Assembly: GCF_021018895.1 (NCBI RefSeq)
Contig: NC_079376.1
Location: 17,230,001-17,294,000, forward strand
Length of the DNA stretch: 64,000 nucleotides
Direction: 5' to 3'
DNA from: Seriola aureovittata
Lineage: Eukaryota > Chordata > Actinopteri > Carangiformes > Carangidae
The notes below the pieces were generated by a model that ran no database searches, was not told where the DNA came from, and saw nothing but the letters and a program-made list of their open reading frames with translations. Below, piece by piece: positions 1 through 13,881 of the stretch. How positions within the stretch are numbered: the stretch's first letter is position 1; each line of letters opens with the position of its first letter. A program made the translations under genes and the position numbers.

Positions 1-1621
1 CAGTGTTGCTACTCTACAGGTATCATCAGGACTGCAGGGTCTTCATACAACCAACACTGTAATAAAAGATGTTCTCTCATATGTGCTTTATAGGCTACAA
101 TCAGCTGTATTGAGCGACGGCTGCTTCAGAAATTGTTTGAACGTCAAAAGAGCAATTTAGTGAACTATCATGATCCCTTATATCACCTGGTGGCTTAACG
201 CTGCCTCCAACAGCTTCTTCCTGTTGGATAGGTGACAGTACTGGTGCTCTACACCTTATATATATGTAGCTGCTTGGATACTCTTGCGTCTTCAGTGTGA
301 TGTGCAAAAAAAATTGATTCATATTTTTCAGCTATTAAGTGTAAAGACCTATTTGGCACTCACATGGCGCAAATTAGCACCGTGTGAAAATGGTTCTGAA
401 TATCACCTTAAAAAGATGCATCAAACCTGATTGTGTATGAAAATTAGCCCCAAGATGCCTCTTTTGGTATTGATTATCTTCTCTTTCTCTTGGAGGGACT
501 ACTAAAGAATCCCAGCTCTTACTCCTGTGTAATGAAACCATTTTAGCCTGTGTGTATTTGTGAGGAGAAACAAATAAGGATAATTATTGTCAACGGATCC
601 TCTTTATCCTCAGTGCCGCGTCTGTCTCTGGAGAATCAACATGCTGCAGCCAGAGCCGGCTGGTCTGCTGGGACAATCAGCCTTGTCTTTTATGTTATTT
701 ATTTAAACCATGCAGCAGAGCACTCTCCAATTCCTATTACACTGCGGGGCCCAGCGTTGCCTCGGCCTCCAGAACAAAGCTCTGCATTTCAGGCTTGAAA
801 CCCTGTGCATTTGGGCCTACTGTTTCAAGCAGAAAAAAAAACAAAAAAAAAAAACAGAAAGGGTGAAAAGAGAAAAGATAGGAGAGGAGAAGAGGGAGAA
901 AAAGGAGAAGAGAGACTGCAGCTGTGGGCGAGTACAGATCGAGTTCCATATTAATGTGTGCAAATTCCCCCGCTCCTGCTGACTAAGATTAGAAAAATTA
1001 ATTTCATGGATGCAGAGACAATACTGATGTCATCAAGCGGAGAGGAGAGGAGCAGCGCGCTGTTAACTCCTCCCTGTCCGGCCTCCATGAGGAATGGATC
1101 ACTCTTTAGCATCGGTTCATCACTTCATTTCACTGCCAGGATTCAAGCAAGTTAACTAAATACTAAATCCTGTCAACCAAACACAACACTTAGCCTAGAC
1201 AGATCTTTTTTTTTTCTTCTTCTATTTTTTCACATCAATGTATCCCATTCTAAAAACAGAACTTGTTGTGTAAGTGTGTAGTGAAGTAACTGAGCTGTGT
1301 GCATGCTGGTGTTCCCTTGTGACTGCCGCATCGCTAAGAGGACCAAATTCAGTGAATTATGTCTTGAAACACAATCCCATCCTGCATCTCAGTACGCACG
1401 CCTTGTTAGTAAAAAAAAAAGTCTCGTAACGAATGACAGTGTGAAGAGTAGCACTGGTCCGCGGGGAGCTGGGTAGAGCCAAATTGCCTTTCCTCAGCCC
1501 GGTATGCCTGGATGGCACAGGCAGCTAGGCATGAAGGCTGGCTAGCAATGAGAAGTATGAAATCATCTGAGGAGAGAGAGGTGCAGGCAGTGACAGTCAT
1601 AGAGGAGATTGGGGTGGCGGT

Positions 1622-1636
1622 GGGGGGGGGGGGGGG
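1622..1636. repeat. G homopolymer run
   Basis: An uninterrupted run of about 15 G lies in arid1b intron 1, downstream of a GT/GG-rich stretch. Similar shorter G or C runs occur near 2457-2468, 8117-8126, 26013-26022 and 48209-48219. Confidence 0.9.
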
Positions 1637-3040
1637 TGTATGCATACATACACAGTGTATGTTTGGCAGTGATGCTGTGAGTTGAGAAAGAAAGGCAGAC
1701 AGAGAAAAGCCAGATAACAGGCTGTTGTTATGCGGCCGGCCAGCCTGCCTTTGTGTTTGGCGCAACGCACATAATCGGTCTCTCTCCTGCGTTGTCCTCA
1801 GAGCTGTTGATCGGTGTGCCCTCTGCGTTTGACACCAATATTTACACCACACACAAACACACTCACACTCGCACACACATACATACACATCAGAAACTCG
1901 CTCAGTGCTCAGAAACACACCAACCACTTCCAACCCCCTCCCATGTGCATCAGGAAAAGTTGCCGGGCGTTCGGTTCGTCACGGCCAGCACAAAGACGTC
2001 ATTAAGAGAGGAGAAGGGAGGTGGGGGATGGGACAGAGGAGGGGAGCGGGGAGGGAGGAAGAGGGAGAAGGAGAAGGAGAGAGGCTGCTTCATCTGTCTC
2101 AAGTGAGATTGGGGTCGAAGGGTCACCGGAGCCCTTTTCCTTCGCCGAGACTGAGAGTGAAAGAAGCAGCGGGGATACACACACAAAAAAAAAAAACCCT
2201 CAATGACAAAACGAGATGCGCCTGACATGCCGGCGACACACCATTAGAGAATGAAAACAAATAGAATGCAATTGTCTGCAAACAGTAGAGGAAACACGTG
2301 TGGAAGAACAGAGAGTGCATATTTGCCAGTCAAACCTCCTGCTAGGATGCAGTTTTCTGAAGAAGACTGAATTTATTTAGATTTTCACCACTGTAATACA
2401 AGGAATAGGGAAGACTAACGGATTAAAAAAAGATAAACATGTACAGGTTCTAGTAAGGGGGGGGGGGGAAGACTTTTTTTAATGGGACATTTTGTAGTGT
2501 TGTTCAAGTCTGGTCAAAGATCAAAATTCTCCATTCTCTTCTAACACGCTGACTGTTTTTACATGTGCTGAGCATGTGTTTTCAAACCATATGACAAAAT
2601 GCTTTCAGGAAATAGTGGAGGCACCTCTAGCAGGGCTGCTCGCCTATTTTCATAGAATCTGATACTGATGTAGAAGAGTGCAGGCCTTGCTACAATCCCA
2701 GTCTTTTCTTGTCTCTCAGTCCTGTGTTCTTCCTGCCTGCCGTGACCCTGGGACAGAGGAGAGCTGCCGAAAAAGCCCATTTCATCTGAGGGCCGTGGTG
2801 GAACGAGAGGAATGCGCTCCTCTCTAACTTCCCCAGCCCGCAGAACCCCATGGAGAGATGCTGTTACACAGCCAAATGAAAGAGAGAAAAAAAGGGGCAG
2901 GAGAGAGGAAAATAACAATAACTCCATCTGCCCCAAAGAGAAAGAACAGGCTATTTGAGTAAATGCACTGCCCTTTCGCTTCCCACGTCCCCCGTAGCCG
3001 AGCCAAAATGCTGGTATTAAATATGCAGCCTAGATTCCCC

Positions 3041-3185
3041 TCTTATTCAAGGAAATCACCACCTTTGCTAATGGAATGGTATTGGAGAGGAACTGCGTTT
3101 CTGCAGCTTGGATAATTATGAACGAGGTCCCGTATCACCAAGTGTGTTTATGAATTAGCTATGGTTATTCATGATATTGTGCTCA
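3041..3185. promoter_or_regulatory. candidate conserved non-coding element in arid1b intron
   Basis: This is a non-repetitive block with several homeodomain or POU-like AT cores (GCTAATGG, GATAATTATG, GAATTAGC, TTATTCATG) and no long open frame. The texture resembles vertebrate developmental enhancers. It is an inference from motif density only; no cross-species comparison was possible. Confidence 0.2.
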
Positions 3186-4062
3186 GAGTAGGGTGAAAAT
3201 ACATAAGTGAATACTAAGCGAGCAGACCAACAGAAACGATGCTAAAGGGTCCTGAGGGGGCTTTCTCTGCCATCCATTAGTCTTCCCTGTAAGGCAAAGC
3301 TTAACAAGCTCCTCAGGCTGGGAGGCTGCCCATTGAAGGGAGAGGGAGGAGAGTAAATTATGAATGTGAAAGCTCCATCTAAAGCAAGTCCACAATAAGT
3401 CCTCCTTGTTATTAAGCTCTTCTCCACCTGATTTTGTTTGGCGCTCCTGAAACAAAGGTGTAATATTCCAATTAAAAAAAAAAAGTATTTTAATCAAGGA
3501 TAAATATTAATAAAAAAGCAAATGTACTGTATCTATAAAAAGCAAATAGTCAAACTAGGTCACACCTGTGGTGCGGTTAAAGAGCCTCCCCTGAAAACAA
3601 GGATTTACATTCACGCTGTTTGTTTTGGAGCACTGCCCAGTCCTCCGGGGTGGAACCATCCATATTTCTCCTGCGGGTGATCCATCACTTAAAAAAAAAA
3701 AAAAAGACACACAAAAACACAAATAACAAACAGATATCCTGACCTTCCTTCCTCAGGCGGATATTAAATACTCATTAAAAGTCACCTGAAACAATTTGAA
3801 CCAAATTGATTTCATTATCGGACTCGGCACGACACACGAGGCCCCCACTTCTGATAGCTCAGCGGGAAATTTACAAAGTTAATTAGAAAAAAAATTGATT
3901 TTCATATAATTTTTTTCCCCCTCCGCTCGACCATCATAAAGTGACATGGAGAGGGGCCTGTTGGTGCGTGGCGCCGGCGATGTTTTCAGTGTGGATGCGA
4001 ACACAGCAGGTTAGAGACTTGAATATTGTAACTGGGTTCCAGCTTTCCGTGGTAATTTAACA

Positions 4063-4081
4063 GTGTGTGTGTGTGTGTGTG
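4063..4081. repeat. (GT)n microsatellite
   Basis: Short perfect GT tract, about 9 units, in arid1b intron 1. Confidence 0.95.
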
Positions 4082-5096
4082 GTTATGATAGATTGTGTAA
4101 TAGCATGTTATGGTAGTGTTGTTCCCCTTTAAACCCCGCTGCACCAATATCTCTTCACCTCTTCACCTCCTGTATACATGCACTGAAACTCACTCCACCC
4201 CACTTTCTTTCTCCCCACACCTCCACATAGCAGCAGCAGACATGGCCTTAATTTTCTCCTGTAATGAATGTGAGCCTCCACTCTTCCACCCCACTGTGAA
4301 GGCTTCCCCAGAAATGGGCTCCTCAACCTGGGTTAGGGGCCCTGGAAATAGGCTTCCCTCCTCCCGCAGCCCCTCCAGGTCACCCTCTGGGAGGCCGCAG
4401 GCTCTGTGAGCCCAGGCCAGGCCTCCCATCTCCTGGGCCATGACTGGGAATCAATCACAGAAGCTGGCTGGGAACATGAGGTGGGGGAGCTGGGTCGATC
4501 AATGAGAGGCTCCAGGCCTGTGGGAGCCTTGATGCATGGCCTGACTGCACATACACAACCATGATTCACACTGAACTCCACCATTCACTCCTATTATTGC
4601 TAAGCCCTGGGGCAGCAATGTTTATGGTGGACTGGCTGTGCCAGACCATATGAATAACATATGACTGAGAAAATTGAGTGACATTTGCAACTAAAGGGCC
4701 TTAATTAAATTTGGATATGATCACGCTGAAAATAACTGTCTATATACATCCCTTTTAAGTCTTTTTTCATCTAAAAGTTGAACGTTTTCATTTGCCCCAT
4801 CTGTTTTATTCTGAGAGAATAAAATGAAACTAAAGCTAAATCTTAATGCCATTAAATTCAGTACTTATTAAGACTGCAAACATCTACAGAATCTGTATCA
4901 GAGCAAGCTACTATGTGGCCAGAATAAGTACCCTGATCATGAGTTGTTTTACACAGTGAACCTTGACCGACCTTTTATGTTCAGGTTTTTATTAAAGGCC
5001 AGACATATTAAAGGGATGCACATATTTCCCAGGGGAGGCAGCAGATCTTTTGGCAGCAACACATAGATTTCACCATGTGTCCAAATCTGTGAAAGA

Positions 5097-5098
<2 letters not shown>

Positions 5099-5138
<40 letters not shown>
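5099..5138. repeat. (GT)n microsatellite, about 20 units
   Basis: Perfect GT tract followed by GAGAGAG. A second, shorter CA tract lies at about 5298-5312, so long antisense frames here (about 4949-5524) are repeat artefacts. Confidence 0.97.
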
Positions 5139-5143
<5 letters not shown>

Positions 5144-7040
5144 TAACCAATGTATGTATTCACCCATGAGGCAATGTTCGTGTGAACCAGTGTATATATA
5201 TTTTACACATTGCGGCTGATAGTAAAAAAAATGATTTTGAAAACAATATGAGTAAACTATATTTGTGGATATGAATGTGTGTGCATGCACGAATGCACAC
5301 ACACACACACACACTGGTATATTAACCAACTGTAAATGCACGGCATGTCTGTGAATGTCTGCTAGTATCAGTAAAACATGTGTAGAAGTATTTTGTGCAT
5401 GTGTGTGTGTGATCAGTGTGTACCATCTGTGTCCAGATGTTGTGTAGAGAGCAGGCTGCGTGGACAGCCAGACAGTTGGCAGGCCTTCTGACAGGCCTGT
5501 GTTCCTTATTGATAGAGGGATCACAGAGACAGAGGAGTCAGCCGTGCTCAGCTAGACCACAATATTGTCCTCTCTGCTGTTATTCATCCAGTCAGCCAGG
5601 AGAAAATGGGATGTTCTGAGCCAAGTTTATAGCTGTCAGATCTGGGCCAAATAGGAGTTGAATAGGTTTCAAACATTTGGAAAACAGCATGAGGGACGTT
5701 TGATTTGTCATACAGATGCAGCCAGATTCTTGTGCCAGAGCTAAAGAATTTCATTGTATTTCAAGTCTGACAAGGATTTTAATACAGATGACTTTAAAGC
5801 TGAACCTGACATGCACAGCCCAGTGCGTCGGGGTGAGCGGCGGCATGGGCCAACATGTTGGCAGAGTGGTTAGACTGGTTCCTGAGTGCTTATGGAGGTG
5901 AGACTGAAGCACGGTGCAGCATAACAGAAAATACTATCTAACTCTATCAACATGTTTACTTAATCTAGTAATCCCTTTGATCTACTCAGTGTTTACTACA
6001 CCTCATGAGCTCAAATACATCAAATACTTTCGATATCAGAAGCCATTATCGTTAGTACAGATACAAATATATTATTAGAAAATGAAGTCAATTTGCCAAA
6101 ACTACAATAATTTCTATTACTATGAAAATCAGAGCCTTTATATCTTGGGCCTCAACAATGTCACACATTACTTCAGTTTCTCCACTTTTTAGTCTCTATA
6201 AAAAGGCATCTGTTGACTTTGCTTAGTTTCCATTATTGCCTTGCAGATCTATCTCCCTGACCCCGCACCATGTGCCATCTTTCTTCCCGGGCTCCTGCCA
6301 GAGTTATGGAGCAGGGCCGATGTTTATGGAGGGCAGACCTTCTTCCCAAAGCTTTGATCCAGAAAGTTCTATAGCCTATAGTTTTGCAGGGGTCATCCAG
6401 GAGGAGCCATGTGGGCAAGCAGTGTGCGTAAGTGAAAGCACATTGAGCTGCTCGTTTTAAGCGGAGCCCCGGTGCGGAGGCTAGTGCAAAAGGGCCTTGG
6501 AGGATTTGAGGGGTTATAAGGTGCATGTTGGGTGTGTGCATTTGTCTGCGAAGACTATGTACTTGTGCGGGTGTGGGAAAGGAAGAGATACTCAGCACTA
6601 ATCCATGAGAAAGAAACACACAAAAATGAAAACAAGTGCCAGAAAATAGTGAATCGAAGGCCGACCCAAAATTTCATCAGGCAATATAACGGCTTTCATA
6701 TCTGTCATCTCTCTTTCATCAAACCCCTCCGTCCCCTATACAAATTATTCATGCCAGCAGCTAAATGTATTCAAACCATTCTGTTTACTTTATTACTCCA
6801 CTTTTATTCTGCTCTTTTCCCCACATTTGTTTACAAGAATAAAAGCCTACTCTGACAGAATTATCCCTCTGCACAACAAAAATAAATCACAGCGCTTGCA
6901 CACACATCATTCACATTCAAAGAGCACAGCTAAATTATAGATGGCCCCTTTCTCCCCAAATATGCATTTCATTAGCATTTCCTTCGCCTGTTGTCTTTTT
7001 TTTTTTTCCTTCTGCCCGCCTGTGCGCATGACCCACTGAC

Positions 7041-7049
7041 GTGTGTGTG

Positions 7050-7090
<41 letters not shown>

Positions 7091-7098
7091 GTGGGGGG
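7041..7098. repeat. imperfect (GT)n microsatellite ending in a G run
   Basis: GT repeats interrupted by GC, AT and ATAT, ending in a run of eight or more G. Confidence 0.95.
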
Positions 7099-7914
7099 GG
7101 GTTGACTAGAGAATGGGAACAGACTTGCAGCAAAGCAGGACGCGTCCCCTTTCCCAAGCCTAATTTAGGATTCAATTACAATACTCTTTAAAAAGCGTCG
7201 ACTTCGCAATTAATTATTTTAAGATTAGCCTGACAGTAATGGGCCTCCCACCGACGCCAGCCAGCACAAGACTGGCCGCCTGCACCCCAGGACCACTCTG
7301 TCTCTCCACATATATATACACACCTTTCGCTTTCTTTCTTCATCCCCTTCATTCTCTACCTCTCCCCTTCACACTTTTAGCCTGCCTTCTCTCCATCTTC
7401 CTCTCCTGAGGAAGCAAGAGATAAATCTTTCTCCTCCTCACCTTCATCTCCCTCCCTCTGTCCTTTCTTTTTTCCTACCTCCACTCACCGCTGCATTAGA
7501 CTTTCTTTCTTGTTGTTTTTCCCTTTCGTTATTTTGTGTCAAGCTCTGATCTCCTTGGTGGTTGCCGCAGAATTGATATTGCTTCAGTATGGCGGACTGC
7601 TTTTTACGAGCCACAAGGGCCTTCTCCCACGTCCTCCTGCGTCCCCAGGAAACACTGACGGATGAGCCCCGTGACAATGTGCACACGCACGTTAACACTT
7701 GCACTCATACATACATGTGCATACACAACCGTCTGTCACCGCTGCTGCCAGGCGTAAGCGAAAAAACACCACCGCCGTCCTCCGCCCGCTTTGATTGGAG
7801 CCAAGCGAAGCATTTTTTCTCCCCCTTCTTCTCTGCAGCTGCTTTTTTTTTTTCTTTCCTTGTTTCGGAAATGAATGTCATCATCCATCCCCTTCCTCTC
7901 TCCGCTGCAAGTCC

Positions 7915-7948
7915 ACCCCCCCCCACCCCCCCCCCCCCCCACCCCCCG
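7915..7948. repeat. C-rich tract (G-rich on arid1b sense strand)
   Basis: About 33 bases of almost pure C interrupted only by two A, just after a pyrimidine-rich stretch. On the minus strand, which is the arid1b sense strand, this is a G run that could form a G-quadruplex in DNA or nascent RNA. Reading frames across it encode only Pro or Gly runs and are not genes. Confidence 0.9.
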
Positions 7949-10900
7949 GGCAAACCTCAGCCGAAGCCCCCGATTCTGTTTATTTAAATATTTGATATGT
8001 AAGCTGTCATAAAATAAATGTCAGAAGAGGGAAAGGGAATGGATATGTGTGGTGTGGGGAAAGAGGCCATTATGGGTAATGGTTTCTGATGTATGCCACG
8101 GCCCTCACAGTGTAACCCCCCCCCCCTTCTCCAACCCCACCTTACAGACAAACCTGCACATGATGAAGCCGAGACACACTGAAGCAACAGGGGAATAGAT
8201 GAGGCGGGGGCATGTACAATCTGAATGTGTGTGTTGTGTGTCTGTGTGCAACAGCTACACATGCAGTGACACACTTGTTCGGCTAGCGATATGGAAAATA
8301 GGCCCTCCCATGCACAATTGACTTCTAATACATTGTATACTCCTCAAACCATCCATTTACCAGGCATTGCAATTTCAGGGGCCCTGAAAGCAGCACTTTG
8401 CAAGCACTTTGCAAAATACCTTAAAAAAATCTCCAGCCTTTACAAATGCTCTATCTCACTAACTGCCAGTTCTTACATGTCTGTTAAAGTGTCAACACAG
8501 CGTTCACTGGTATATTGAACATTTCTTTATTGACTTGCCAGGATTTCCATGCTGGACACAAGACCCGGTGCTACCTACTGTTTAAACACCCTGCCGCCAA
8601 TAACATTACAAACACGCACACGTCTCTCCGAATGCGTGCACACGTGTAAGTCTCCCAGCTAGTGGCACCCAAAGGATTACACGGCTGTGACAATTTCACC
8701 CAAGAACTGATAAAAAAAAAAAACGAAGGTAGGCGGGGTGAATAAATCAAGCGCAGCTGCTGAGAAAGCGAGAGACAGAGGGAGAGAGAGAGAGAAAGAA
8801 AAACTCTTGGTGAACAACCTTGAATTTCTCCTTGATGCAGAGATGCTAAAATATTGCAGATCAGCACAAAAAATCCTAATTAAGAACAAAAATCATCACA
8901 AAACGTTCATTAGCGCTGATGGTATATCGGCTTGGCATTTCAGGGCCTTTTATTCTCAGACCTTTGCCTAACAAGCTCCCTGGCCACACCAAAGGGGTGA
9001 GGGAGGGGGGAGTGACATCACACCAGGGTCAAAAGTCAAAGAGGTGTTGCCGGCTGTTGACCTCTGTCACCTCTAAATGCTCAAAAGTGCCGGATCCCCC
9101 TGTGTTTTTCCCCATCGGTCAGCACACAGGAATGTCTGAAAGGAGCTTTGCCTTATAATGTACATGTAAAACACACATACATCGTAAACGTCTGTAGGCT
9201 TAATACTCATATTCACTCATATAAAAAAAAAATCATAACACCGACTACATATACACACACACACGCCTATATTCAACCACTACACATTCTCACATACATT
9301 GTTGATACAACTATAACTCTCTCCCACTAAAGAAAATACACACCTCTCTATTACATTAATACACACACCTATAATCACCTCCGCTAACTCACACCTCATG
9401 TACTCATGCACACCTTCCCTCATACACACTGTTTCTGCGCGTATATACCTAAATCTCCTCCACACACACGCCCCCTACACCCCTCTGCCCCCTTCAGAGT
9501 CCGGGTCAGGGTGCCCTCCAGAGCGCTTCGCCCTCTCCGCTGTTAATTACCACTAATTGGCCCCGCTCGTTTTTTCCCCCTGCCATAATGGAACCATTCA
9601 TCTTTACTACTTAATGAGTAGGCACTGTAGTCACCAGCCAAGGTCACCCACAACTAGCATCCAAAAGACAGAGAGAAAGAGATTTGGAAACAATTGGGGG
9701 AAAAGAAAACGAGGCGAGACAGAACAGTAGAGAGAGATGGAGGGGTTGTTTATGCTTTAAACAACCAGAGGAGAAAATGTGAATTTGCAGAAGTTTCCAC
9801 ACATGACTCTGCCTTTTGGAATGTGGCCAATGTGAAAAAAAAAAAAAAAAAAGGTTGAGAAATGTCTGGGAGCTGTGGGAGTCTGCAGTGTCCAACACAA
9901 ACCACAACACACACAGGGAATTTCCAAAGACAGACTAATTAAAGTGCCTGTTATGCGAGTGAAAACAATGGATCCCTCAAAACAATGCTGAAAGCGCAGT
10001 CTCGCACAGTCAAACCGAGCTGTAAATATAAAATGTATTTTTCAAAATGCAGAGAGAGCCTCTTCACTGGCTTATGCACACATAATTATCAAAACAATCA
10101 CTGCGAGTGTCGGCACAGACTCCAGCCCCAGCGGGTGAGAGGGCAACATGTTAGCCACCTCAACTACCATAAAACATCTAATTAACACTGAATGCTTTAA
10201 ATATTAGTCCAGTGGCTGCTTTGTATTAATTTCTGTGGTGATTCTCTAAAGAATGCAAGTAACTCCTGGAAAAATTGGCCTTATGACTTAAGAAAATAAC
10301 AAATACAACTAAGTTTGCTGCAAAATTGTGGAGATTTTGATAATGAAACACCCGGAAAATATATTCTCAAACTCTCATACTAACACAGTAGTAAATCTGG
10401 CATTCAGAATAAAATTTAACCACAACCTTCTCATCAGGAAAAAATAAAATCAAACTTTACAGGAGGATCTACATTAGTCTGATTCCAATAAACTCTTGCC
10501 AAATCTACTACTACCCACTGAATTATTAGAACTTTTCACAGTACACAGCAAAGTGTTTGCACGTGCACCCAGCAGCCAGCACATCAGACAAGACAACAAC
10601 ATCTTTTCTATTTTCTACCTGTGTGAGCAATGTAAGCTGCCAGACTCAGGTAGAGTAGAGGAATGCTTCACGTTCAAGCATCATAATTTGTCCTGGCGAG
10701 TAATGCCAAAATCTGACAACCAGCCATCGTCCTTGGAAACATCTTTCCGTCAGACAAGTCACATTGCGTCGTAGTTCTTCCATTCAGTCTCATGCAGCGT
10801 AGCGGAAGCAGGAACAGTCATGTGCTCCTGCAGCACTGTGGCGATCGGCCTGCACGGCAATGTTTGTAAATGGGACAGTTGTCTATGGATTATGTTAATG

Positions 10901-11576
10901 TGGTATTCCACACTCCCCTCTGGCATGTGTCTGACATTACAGTAACCTTTGCATGTTTAGCCAACAGTAACTATGGCTGTTCATTGAGTAGGGAGACGCA
11001 CACGCGTGCTTGCACTTAGAAACACATGGAGACACACTGGCACAGTTGCACAGGGAGATTAACTGTGCACAGCAAACACCTGCTCTTGCAAACCGCGTTG
11101 ATGTCCTTTGGAAGAATTAACATCTTAAAGAAATAAGACATTTAAACTCCAGAATAAAGTTCACTTGTGTTGTCGATAACTAATCCAGTTCATCCGGTTT
11201 GTGTCAGAGGGGTGGCTGGAATGTCGAACACAAGTTTGGCCATATCAGAGGTGTGTAATGCAAGAAAATGAGAGAAATACCAAGACTAAATATCTCTACT
11301 CCACATCCACTGCAACACATTAAAACTAAATTTCTAACAAAACATCTACTCCCACATACAGTTTCTCCAGTGACCAGTGTCAACTATGCATATGTGTGTA
11401 TGTTAGTGTGTGTCTATAAATGTGTATGTCTTTGGAAGAGGATGTGGTGTGAAGTTGTTTCCTAAATTGCTGTGATAAAATTGATCTAAATGAGTAGCGT
11501 TAAGCCAGGAGTGACCACGAGTGTCCTGCCGTGACTGGTGTCTATAAATCAACAATATATCCACACACCAGCTCTG

Positions 11577-11578
<2 letters not shown>

Positions 11579-11658
<80 letters not shown>
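11579..11658. repeat. (CA)40 microsatellite
   Basis: Perfect 80-base CA tract in arid1b intron 1. Apparent Cys-Val frames on the minus strand across it are artefacts. Confidence 0.98.
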
Positions 11659-11659
<1 letters not shown>

Positions 11660-12147
11660 CTGTAATGGACAATCCTAGCATTGGTAGGAAAGAAAGAAGA
11701 TGAAAGGAACATGTTGTGGCTGGGAAAAATACATGGTTGACCAGTCAACACAAAAGACAGAGAAAGATGTGCACACATAAGTGTTTGTTTAAGTGTATGT
11801 GTGTGAGAGAAAGAAGAGGATGAAGAAGAAAAAAAAAACTGAAGTGGGACTCGAAGAGAAAAAGAAACGACCCGGAGAAGCAGACAAAACTCATTAACAG
11901 AAACTCGGTGCGTTGTCCGTGTCCCATCGTTTTTCTATTTTTGTCTCTCTGTGCTTCACAAACAACAGACAGCACCTTGCTGGTGCTGTTTGGTTGTATT
12001 TTTTTTTTTTTTTTTGTAGCTGAGCAAATTGTCCCACCGTGCCAACGCTGATTAGGATCAACTCAAACCAAACAGCAAGACGTGTAACTGGAGTGCACAG
12101 TCTACAGTCTGGAAACAGAGAGGAGTGCAGAGGCTTTGATGTGTAAA

Positions 12148-12193
12148 GTGACAGATGATGGTGATGATGATGATCATGTTGATGATGATGATG
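12148..12193. repeat. imperfect (GAT)n trinucleotide repeat
   Basis: GAT units with GGT and CAT interruptions, in two sub-blocks separated by a short spacer. Confidence 0.9.
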
Positions 12194-12254
12194 ATTTTCT
12201 CACAGGCTGGTGAGAGGATGGGAGGATGGTGACGGCACGCAGTTCATGTGTAGT

Positions 12255-12283
<29 letters not shown>
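12255..12283. repeat. (CA)n microsatellite
   Basis: Perfect CA tract of about 14 units, flanked by GTCGAC. Confidence 0.95.
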
Positions 12284-12286
<3 letters not shown>

Positions 12287-13678
12287 GACTGTATAGATTA
12301 CATGCATTTACATTTTTATCACTGATGTGACCAAAGATGCAAGATTATGCAGCAGGTTGTTGATTTTTTTGCAGCACACTGTGAGAACCAAACAATGAAA
12401 AAAAAGTACTTAAGTGTTAATGACATCCAAATGTGAGTTACATATTGTTACATGCTGTAATAATAAACACAGCTAATGAAACAGAAACCACTTAAAAATG
12501 ATGTCTTTTTACAGTAAATAAAAAGACAGTAGCCTGAATTTACAAAACAAGGAAAATCTGTGATTGGATTTGCATCTAAAAATACTTTCACCCTCACCTC
12601 TAAGTTTTATTTGAAATGTGCTCATTTTGTTATTGGTTCTTTTTGCTCAAGGTTAGCAGAAATTCTAATAATATATAATAATACAAAGCCTTAATGGAAA
12701 ATATTGTGCTGCAAAAATCTTCTAAATTCATATAAATAAATAAAACTCCCAGGATAATCTGCCAATTATCCTCTTCTCTTCCCTTTTGTATAGCTGAACT
12801 GTCGGACCATTAGTTCTATTATACAAAGAGGAAAGCGGTGGAGAGTTTGGTTGGATCTTAAAAATGTCACGCTGTGTCTTTGAATTGGAATTAATTGCTG
12901 CAATCACAAAATTGCTCATTTCTGGAGGGGCTGACCCGTATGCTTCCCATTTCCTCCACTGCTGGCCAGAGAGGACACAAGGGAACAAGGGAAGGCAGCA
13001 GTTATGGTAGTAGATCTGTTCAGTATAGCGTATAAATATTCAATAGGATATGTTGGTTGTCTAAATACCTCTGAACTGACTGCTGATCCCTTGGGAGACC
13101 TAGCTAGCTACTGAGAGCCAGGGACACAGAGGCAGATAAAAGAGGAGGGACTGTATTTAAAAAGAAAACAGAAAACAAAAAGAGAGGGCTGCAAAAGTGA
13201 AAACAATATGTACAGAGAACCTTCTGTTTAGTAAAGTATACTTTAACTTCCATACGTTTATTTAGAAAATACTCAAAGAAGGAAAGAAAGAAAGATCACC
13301 CCTCCTTTGGGATGAGAAGGAGGAGGGGATCCCTCCATTCAGCAGCTCCACGTGGCTAATTAGCATATGTGAAGGTCAGGGTGCTGGCTGTCGAGGGGTG
13401 GGGGGGGAGTTTGGGGCACCACCATAGCACCCACCGCCATGCGCTCTGGCACTCTGCCAGCCACACACACACACTAGTAAGTGAGGAAACCCAATATATT
13501 TGTGTATGTGTGTGTGTGTATATGTGTGGGTGGGGGAGGGCTTTTGGGGAGGGGGAGCCCAACAACTCGTAAATACTTCTTTTTCCTTGCATCGTTCACA
13601 AGGCTGAAGCAGGGTGAGATCCAGAGGGAGAGGATTTTAACTAGGCTGACATTTGCCAGAGTTCAGATCCTGATTTTT

Positions 13679-13881
<203 letters not shown>

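Noticed and set aside
1406..1933. 175-codon minus-strand frame
   Set aside because: Low-complexity and CA-repeat driven, with no recognisable domain, inside arid1b intron 1.
4949..5524. 191-codon minus-strand frame
   Set aside because: Spans two GT/CA microsatellites and reads Thr-His and Val-Cys runs; no family similarity.
5848..5895. tRNA-like A-box (TTGGCAGAGTGGTTAGACTGG) suggesting a tRNA-derived SINE
   Set aside because: No matching B-box downstream and no tail or target-site duplication.
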